Source: CAMBDR01 sp046597185 (lineage in GTDB: Bacteria; Pseudomonadota; Gammaproteobacteria; Burkholderiales; Burkholderiaceae_D). Taken from it: a stretch of 11,273 nucleotides of DNA. The DNA is taken from NCBI GenBank assembly GCA_046597185.1, contig JBKJLF010000336.1, forward strand, positions 1-11,273, written 5' to 3'. Under the pieces are notes generated by a model. The model did no database searches, had not been told where the DNA came from, and worked only from the letters and a program-made list of their open reading frames with translations. Shown piece by piece: positions 6,965 to 11,273 of the stretch (within the stretch, counting starts at the first letter, position 1; each line of letters begins with the position of its first letter). Made by a program: the position numbers and the translations under genes.

Positions 6965-8574
6965 CTGAAGCAAACCAAAAACAACTGGGCAACACGCTCT
7001 GGAGCATCGCCGACCAACTACGCGGCGCGATGGATGCGGACGACTTCCGCGACTACATGCTGTGCTTTCTCTTTTTGCGCTACCTGTCCGACAATTACGA
7101 GACGGCAGCGAAGAAGGAACTGGGGCCGGACTACCCCAATACGAAGGGCGATGCTGGCATGGTGCCGCTGGCACAGTGGTATGCCGCCAATGCGGAGGAT
7201 ATCCCGGAATTCGAGAAGCAGATGCGACGCAAGGTGCATTACGTTATCAAGCCGGAATACCTGTGGAACAGCATCGCCAAGCTGGCGCGCACCCAGAACC
7301 CAGAGCTGCTTAACACGCTACAAAAAGGCTTGAAATATATTGAGGACGAATCCTTTGCCAGCACGTTCCAGGGCCTGTTCTCCGAGATTGATCTGGGTTC
7401 GAGCAAGCTGGGCAAGAAGTATGAAGACCGGAACGCCAAGCTTTGCGCCATCATCCAGAAAATCGCCGACGGTTTGGTGGCATTTTCCACTGCCACCGAC
7501 ACACTGGGCGACGCCTACGAATACCTGATCGGCCAATTTGCCGCTGGCTCCGGCAAGAAGGCAGGCGAATTCTACACGCCACAGCCGGTTTCCGACATCC
7601 TCTCCGCCATCGTCATGCTCGACAGCCAGGCCCCCAACACCGGCCCCGTACCACGGCTGGAGAGCGTACTCGATTTTGCCTGCGGTTCCGGCTCGCTGCT
7701 GCTGAATGTACGGCAGAAGATGGCCAAGGGGGGCGGCACGATTGGTAAAATTTTCGGCCAGGAAAAAAATATCACCACCTATAATCTGGCCCGCATGAAC
7801 ATGCTGCTGCACGGGGTGAAGGATACCGAATTCGAGATTTTCCACGGCGACACCCTGTTAAACGATTGGGACATGATGCGCGAACAAAACCCGGCCAAGC
7901 GGCCAAAGTTTGATGTCATCGTCGCCAACCCGCCATTCAGCCTGCGCTGGGAGCCGGGGGACGCAATGAAAGATGATGTGCGCTTCAAAAACCACGGCCT
8001 CGCGCCCAAGTCTGCCGCCGATTTCGCCTTTTTGCTGCACGGCTTGCACTATTTGAAAGATCAAGGCGTGATGGGCATCATCCTGCCGCATGGCGTACTG
8101 TTCCGGGGTGGCGTGGAAGAGCGCATCCGCACCAAGCTGCTCAAGGATGGCCACATCGACACCATTATCGGCCTGCCCGCCAATCTGTTTTACTCCACTG
8201 GCATCCCGGTTTGCATTCTGGTGCTGAAAAAGTGTAAAAAACCGGACGACGTGCTGTTCATCAACGCTGCCGAACACTTTGTCAAGGGCAAACGGCAACA
8301 CCAATTGCAGCCGGAACACATCGCCAAAATCGTCAAGACTTACCAGTACCGCGAAGAGGAGCCGCGCTACGCCCGGCGGGTGGCGATGGCGGAGATTGAG
8401 AAAAATGACTGGAACCTGAATATTTCACGCTACATCAGCACCGCAGTTGCGGAAGAAGAAATCAATTTGATGGATGTTGGTGCTGAGCTGCGCAGGTTGG
8501 AGCAGGACATTGCGCTTGCGCGCGACAAACACAATGCCTTCCTCAAAGAGCTGGGCCTACCAAGCTTGCCGTGA
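6961..8574 (+). CDS. hsdM: Type I restriction-modification DNA methyltransferase subunit HsdM (N6-adenine)
   Basis: HsdM transfers a methyl group from S-adenosylmethionine to adenine N6 in each half of the HsdS-defined target, and forms the M2S core on which HsdR assembles. The 537-residue product is close to EcoR124I HsdM (520). The N-terminal helical domain (about 1-150) contains DYMLCFLFLRYLSDNYE. The methyltransferase domain follows, with GEFYTPQ, SAM-binding motif I DFACGSGS at 238-245 and catalytic motif IV NPPF at 323-326. The last 40 residues form a charged helix that probably contacts HsdS. ATG 6961 overlaps the preceding stop, and the Shine-Dalgarno is weak (GAAG 6947-6950), so translation probably depends on coupling. 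Its position at the end of the operon, after hsdR and hsdS, is unlike the common M-S-R order. Confidence 0.97.
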   Translation: MTEANQKQLGNTLWSIADQLRGAMDADDFRDYMLCFLFLRYLSDNYETAAKKELGPDYPNTKGDAGMVPLAQWYAANAEDIPEFEKQMRRKVHYVIKPEYLWNSIAKLARTQNPELLNTLQKGLKYIEDESFASTFQGLFSEIDLGSSKLGKKYEDRNAKLCAIIQKIADGLVAFSTATDTLGDAYEYLIGQFAAGSGKKAGEFYTPQPVSDILSAIVMLDSQAPNTGPVPRLESVLDFACGSGSLLLNVRQKMAKGGGTIGKIFGQEKNITTYNLARMNMLLHGVKDTEFEIFHGDTLLNDWDMMREQNPAKRPKFDVIVANPPFSLRWEPGDAMKDDVRFKNHGLAPKSAADFAFLLHGLHYLKDQGVMGIILPHGVLFRGGVEERIRTKLLKDGHIDTIIGLPANLFYSTGIPVCILVLKKCKKPDDVLFINAAEHFVKGKRQHQLQPEHIAKIVKTYQYREEEPRYARRVAMAEIEKNDWNLNISRYISTAVAEEEINLMDVGAELRRLEQDIALARDKHNAFLKELGLPSLP

Positions 8575-8578
8575 GCGG

Positions 8579-8598
8579 TGGGCAACGCTTGTTACCCA
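8579..8598 (+). other. Imperfect hairpin directly after hsdM
   Basis: TGGGCAAC and GTTACCCA can pair over 8 positions with one C/A mismatch and a 4-base loop (GCTT), four bases past the hsdM stop. No run of T follows, so it does not qualify as an intrinsic terminator. It might stabilise the 3' end of the operon transcript or be chance. Confidence 0.3.
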
Positions 8599-8651
8599 AC
8601 AATGGCATTGATCGGGTTGTCAAGACCCCGGTGATCAGATACATGCCCGCT

Positions 8652-8681
8652 ACGTTTTTGATGTTCCACGTTTTTGATGTT
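8652..8681 (+). repeat. 14-bp direct repeat, 16-bp period
   Basis: ACGTTTTTGATGTT occurs at 8652-8665 and again at 8668-8681 with two bases (CC) between. The 16-bp period places the copies about one and a half helical turns apart. They could be paired binding sites or slippage products. No function is assigned. Confidence 0.75.
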
Positions 8682-8801
8682 TGCGCGCTGGTGACGGATG
8701 CTTTTTCAAAGCTCACACGGCAATTGCCCACACGCCTTGCGCCACCCACATGCCTGACCCGTACCAATCTCGTGGCTGTAACGCGCAATCAATTCACACG
8801 G

Positions 8802-8810
8802 TGTTATACT
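8802..8810 (+). promoter_or_regulatory. Extended -10 promoter for dusA
   Basis: TGTTATACT matches an extended -10 element (TGn followed by TATACT, five of six bases of TATAAT). No good -35 hexamer is found at 16-18 bp upstream, which is typical of extended -10 promoters. Transcription would begin near 8817, giving a leader of roughly 55 bases before the dusA ATG. The call is by motif only. Confidence 0.5.
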
Positions 8811-8871
8811 GGCGACGCGACAACGCCCCTTAAAATTGCATCACGAAAATAGTCTTGAAATAACCTATTCA

Positions 8872-9921
8872 ATGAAATCAACTACTTACCCAGGCAGGCG
8901 AGTATCCGTGGCCCCGATGATGGACTGGACTGACCGCCATTGCCGCGTATTCCACCGCCAAATTACCCGCCATACCTGGCTCTATACCGAAATGGTGACC
9001 ACCGGCGCGCTGTTGCATGGCGACGTGCCGCGCCATCTCGATTTTGATGCATGCGAACATCCGGTCGCCCTGCAATTGGGCGGCTCCGAACCCGCCGATT
9101 TGGCCGCCAGCGCCAAACTCGGGCAGCAATGGGGCTATGATGAAATCAACCTCAATTGTGGCTGCCCTTCGGAGCGGGTGCAAAAAGGCGCGTTTGGCGC
9201 TTGCCTGATGGCCGAGCCGCAATTGGTGGCCGATTGCGTTAAAGCAATGCGCGATGCGGTCGAAATCGATGTCACGGTGAAACACCGCATCGGCATCGAT
9301 AAACATCAATCCTATGATTTTGTGCGCGATTTTGTTGGCACCGTGGCGCAAGCAGGTTGCCACACCTTCATCGTGCATGCCCGCAATGCGATTTTAAAAG
9401 GCTTGAGCCCGAAACAAAACCGCGAAATTCCGCCGCTCAATTATGAAATGGCGTATCAACTCAAACGCGACTTTCCAAAGCTTGAAATCATCGTCAATGG
9501 CGGCATTAAACATCTGGATGAAATCGATGTGCATCTGCAACACGTTGATGGCGTCATGCTCGGGCGCGAAGCCTATCATAACCCGTACTTGATGAGTAGC
9601 TTCGATGCGCGCTATTATGGCTCGCCCGATGCGCCCAACAGCCGCGAACAAGTGCTGGAAGCGATGTTGCCGTATATGCGCGAGCAACTGGCGCGCTATG
9701 GCAGCCTGGGCTTTAAAATCAATAGCATGACGCGCCATATGCTGGGTCTCGTGGCCGGCGTGCCGGGCGCGCGCACTTTCCGGCAAATGCTGTCCGACCC
9801 CAAACGCCTGGCCGGGGCTGATCCGGCAATACTGCTGGAGGCCTTGCGCGCTTGTCAGCAGATTTTTGCGCAGCACCCTGAATCAAGCGAATCAAGCGAA
9901 TCGAATCAATCGAATCAATAA
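8872..9921 (+). CDS. dusA: tRNA-dihydrouridine(20/20a) synthase DusA
   Basis: DusA is a cytoplasmic FMN-dependent enzyme that reduces uridines 20/20a in the tRNA D-loop with NADPH. The 349-residue product has the expected TIM-barrel signatures in order: SVAPMMDWTDRHCR near the N terminus, TEMVTTGALLHGD, the NLNCGCPSERVQKGAFGACLM block with catalytic C111 in GACL, VKHRIGID, a histidine-containing VHARNA segment, the flavin-phosphate region VNGGI, and MLGREAYHNPYLM. ATG 8872 is chosen because the protein then starts about 10 residues before the conserved RRVSVAPM; a TTG at 8836 would add 12 unsupported residues. The Shine-Dalgarno is weak. The last residues (ESSESSESNQSNQ) come from a short DNA repeat and are not part of the usual fold. 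The gene probably represents core chromosome beside the defence operon. Confidence 0.96.
   Translation: MKSTTYPGRRVSVAPMMDWTDRHCRVFHRQITRHTWLYTEMVTTGALLHGDVPRHLDFDACEHPVALQLGGSEPADLAASAKLGQQWGYDEINLNCGCPSERVQKGAFGACLMAEPQLVADCVKAMRDAVEIDVTVKHRIGIDKHQSYDFVRDFVGTVAQAGCHTFIVHARNAILKGLSPKQNREIPPLNYEMAYQLKRDFPKLEIIVNGGIKHLDEIDVHLQHVDGVMLGREAYHNPYLMSSFDARYYGSPDAPNSREQVLEAMLPYMREQLARYGSLGFKINSMTRHMLGLVAGVPGARTFRQMLSDPKRLAGADPAILLEALRACQQIFAQHPESSESSESNQSNQ
9880..9920 (+). repeat. Degenerate 9-bp tandem repeat at the dusA 3' end
   Basis: GAATCAAGC occurs at 9880-9888 and 9889-9897, followed by a partial unit GAATC (9898-9902), GAATCAATC (9903-9911) and GAATCAATA (9912-9920, including the first two bases of the stop codon). 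A further relative, AAATCAATA, lies at 9926-9934. The array encodes the Ser/Glu/Asn/Gln-rich tail of DusA and ends at its stop codon. Unit number probably varies by slippage. Confidence 0.8.
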
Positions 9922-9953
9922 AACCAAATCAATAAAGCGGAATAAATTTGATC

Positions 9954-11273
9954 ATGAAAAACCTTTGCCATGCTTTGATATTGTGGTCGCTGCTGTATTT
10001 GTCCGGCTGTGCCGTGCTGGACCCGCATGATCTGGTGTCGCGCCACGTTGGCAATGGGCCACCGCCGGAAGGTCAGGCACTGGAAAGGCCTGGCCGCGAG
10101 GCGGCGTTTGATTATGTTTGGCAGCGCATTAACGACCATTATGTGGACCCAAATTTGCGCGGCGTGGATTGGCAGGCCGTGCGGCAGCGCTACCGACCAC
10201 TGGCCTTGAATAGCCCCAGCGATGAGGCATTCTGGAAAACTCTGGACGATATGACTGCCGTACTGGGCGATGCCCATACCCGCGTGATGTCGAGCAAGCA
10301 TTATGCCCACTACAAGAAAAATCAAGTCCTCAGCCTGGGCTTGAATTTGCGCGAACTGGACGGCGAATTAATCGTAACCGGCGTGCATTCTTTATCCGAA
10401 GCGGGTTTGCTGGGCGTGCGTTCGGGGCAAAAATTGCTGAGTGTGGATGGCGTACCCGCCAGCCAATGGTGGGCCGCCCAGCGTGCCAAAGCGCGTAAAA
10501 GCTCGACCGAGCGCGCCAGCCTGAAAACGGCAGTCGGCATCTTCAATCGCGGTGATCCGGATCAAGATCATCAAAACGTGGCCCTGAGCCTGGAGCGCGC
10601 CGATAAAAGCGTGTTGCACGTAACGCTCTCGCGCGCGCCGCTAGAAGTGCGCGCGGGCGTGCGCGCCTGGAAGCTCACTTCCGGCTATGGTTATCTGCGC
10701 CTGACCGGTTTTGAATTGAATTTGAAAAGTGCCGCCCTGGCTGAAATGGAAAAGATTAAAGATACCCCCGGCATGATCTTTGATTTGCGCGGCAATGGCG
10801 GCGGTGCCTTGCTGTTGGCCCAAAGTCTGGCGGCGCAATGGCTGGAGGGCAGGGTGGCGGCAGGGCGCACCATTACCCGTGATGGCAAACCGATCGGGCT
10901 ATTGTTTGGCTTGCTCGGCCAACAAAAGCTCGAATTTGAAATCGATGGCGTGCCCAACCCCTACCGCGCACCGATGGTGATTTTAATTGATGCCGATAGT
11001 GCCAGCGCCAGCGAATTGCTCAGCGCCACCTTGCAGGGCTTGGGCCGCGCCAAAGTGGTGGGGGAAACCAGTTGCGGCTGCTTGCTGGGCTTTTTGGGTC
11101 TGGCCAATATACCTGGCGGTGGCGCACTGGCGTATAGCGAACTCGATTTCGCCACCGTGGGCGGCAAACGCATCGAAGGCGTGGGGGTGCAACCGGACGT
11201 GGCAGTCAGCGCGTCACGCAGCGATTTGATCAGCGGCCACGACGTGCAACTGGAAGCGGCACTGGCCCTGCTG
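9954..11273 (+). CDS. S41-family (C-terminal processing peptidase-like) lipoprotein, 3' end off the window
   Basis: The frame from ATG 9954 stays open for 440 codons to the window edge, so the gene is partial. A short signal peptide ends in the lipobox LSGC with C19, predicting a lipid-anchored periplasmic or outer-membrane protein. A helical N-terminal part follows, then a PDZ-like segment (about 125-172, with VRSGQKLLSVDG), and the S41 core with DLRGNGGG at 277-284, DADSASASELL at 346-356 (S351 aligns with the Tsp nucleophile) and VGETSCG at 369-375. The expected catalytic lysine 25 residues after the nucleophile is cysteine here (C376), so the mechanism may differ from Tsp/CtpA or the protein may be inactive. 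The gene starts 32 bp after dusA with only a weak ribosome-binding site (GCGGA), and no terminator lies between, so co-transcription is possible. Confidence 0.88.
   Translation, partial: MKNLCHALILWSLLYLSGCAVLDPHDLVSRHVGNGPPPEGQALERPGREAAFDYVWQRINDHYVDPNLRGVDWQAVRQRYRPLALNSPSDEAFWKTLDDMTAVLGDAHTRVMSSKHYAHYKKNQVLSLGLNLRELDGELIVTGVHSLSEAGLLGVRSGQKLLSVDGVPASQWWAAQRAKARKSSTERASLKTAVGIFNRGDPDQDHQNVALSLERADKSVLHVTLSRAPLEVRAGVRAWKLTSGYGYLRLTGFELNLKSAALAEMEKIKDTPGMIFDLRGNGGGALLLAQSLAAQWLEGRVAAGRTITRDGKPIGLLFGLLGQQKLEFEIDGVPNPYRAPMVILIDADSASASELLSATLQGLGRAKVVGETSCGCLLGFLGLANIPGGGALAYSELDFATVGGKRIEGVGVQPDVAVSASRSDLISGHDVQLEAALALL

Larger units (their letters stand above)
8575..8871. other. Intergenic region between the defence operon and dusA
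   Basis: These 297 bp contain no convincing gene. A frame from GTG 8571 to 8852 is open, but it overlaps the hsdM end, has no recognisable motif and runs through the dusA promoter. The visible contents are an imperfect hairpin just after hsdM, a 14-bp direct repeat, and an extended -10 promoter. I see no hairpin with a following T-run, so no intrinsic terminator for the operon can be called. The region probably marks the junction between accessory and core chromosome. Confidence 0.6.

Noticed and set aside
8579..8598. Intrinsic terminator after hsdM
   Set aside because: The hairpin has a mismatch and no T-run follows, so only a hairpin is reported.
8571..8852. 93-codon frame after hsdM starting at GTG
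   Set aside because: It overlaps the hsdM stop and the dusA promoter, has no recognisable motif or good ribosome-binding site, and contains the direct repeat. Most likely chance.
1..11273. CRISPR array, tRNA, rRNA or insertion sequence
   Set aside because: I saw no regularly spaced repeats, no cloverleaf-like tRNA sequence, no rRNA core motifs, and no transposase or terminal inverted repeats on either strand.

Overview
The window looks like part of a proteobacterial chromosome, most likely a betaproteobacterium. That reading rests on the DusA and S41-protease sequence style, GC-rich coding and dense operon packing, and is inference at moderate-to-low confidence. Three regions can be separated.

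(1) Positions 1-746 hold no gene I can recognise with confidence. There is one short antitoxin-like open frame (206-331), a 14-bp tandem duplication (465-492), and the leader of the next operon with a small palindrome (684-695).

(2) Positions 747-8574 are one tightly packed plus-strand defence operon. It encodes a complete type I restriction-modification system of EcoR124I/EcoprrI style (type IC): hsdR, hsdS and, last, hsdM. Two accessory genes lie between hsdS and hsdM. The first is a full-length homologue of PrrC, the tRNA anticodon nuclease kept latent by its partner restriction enzyme in E. coli. Its ABC-type ATPase motifs are all recognisable, and the Arg-Glu-His nuclease triad is present (R304, E308, H344). 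The second is a DUF1016/YhcG-family protein whose C-terminal PD-(D/E)XK nuclease core appears to be cut out internally, leaving the N-terminal domain and the extreme C-terminal tail. Every junction in the operon overlaps by 1 to 11 bases, so the five genes are probably co-transcribed and translationally coupled. The implied logic is two-layered: HsdRMS cuts unmodified foreign DNA, and PrrC disables translation if an invader blocks the restriction enzyme. The role of the DUF1016 remnant is unknown. It is the least explained part of the locus.

(3) Positions 8575-11273 look like core chromosome. After a 297-bp intergenic stretch with a 14-bp direct repeat and an extended -10 promoter comes dusA (tRNA-dihydrouridine synthase A). 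It is followed 32 bp later by a gene for an S41-family (C-terminal-processing-peptidase-like) lipoprotein that runs off the right edge. The S41 protein keeps the nucleophile-region serines but has cysteine where the Tsp/CtpA family has its catalytic lysine. The 5' end of dusA is a known integration hotspot for genomic islands, which may be relevant to the defence operon lying directly upstream, but no integrase or flanking duplication is visible here.
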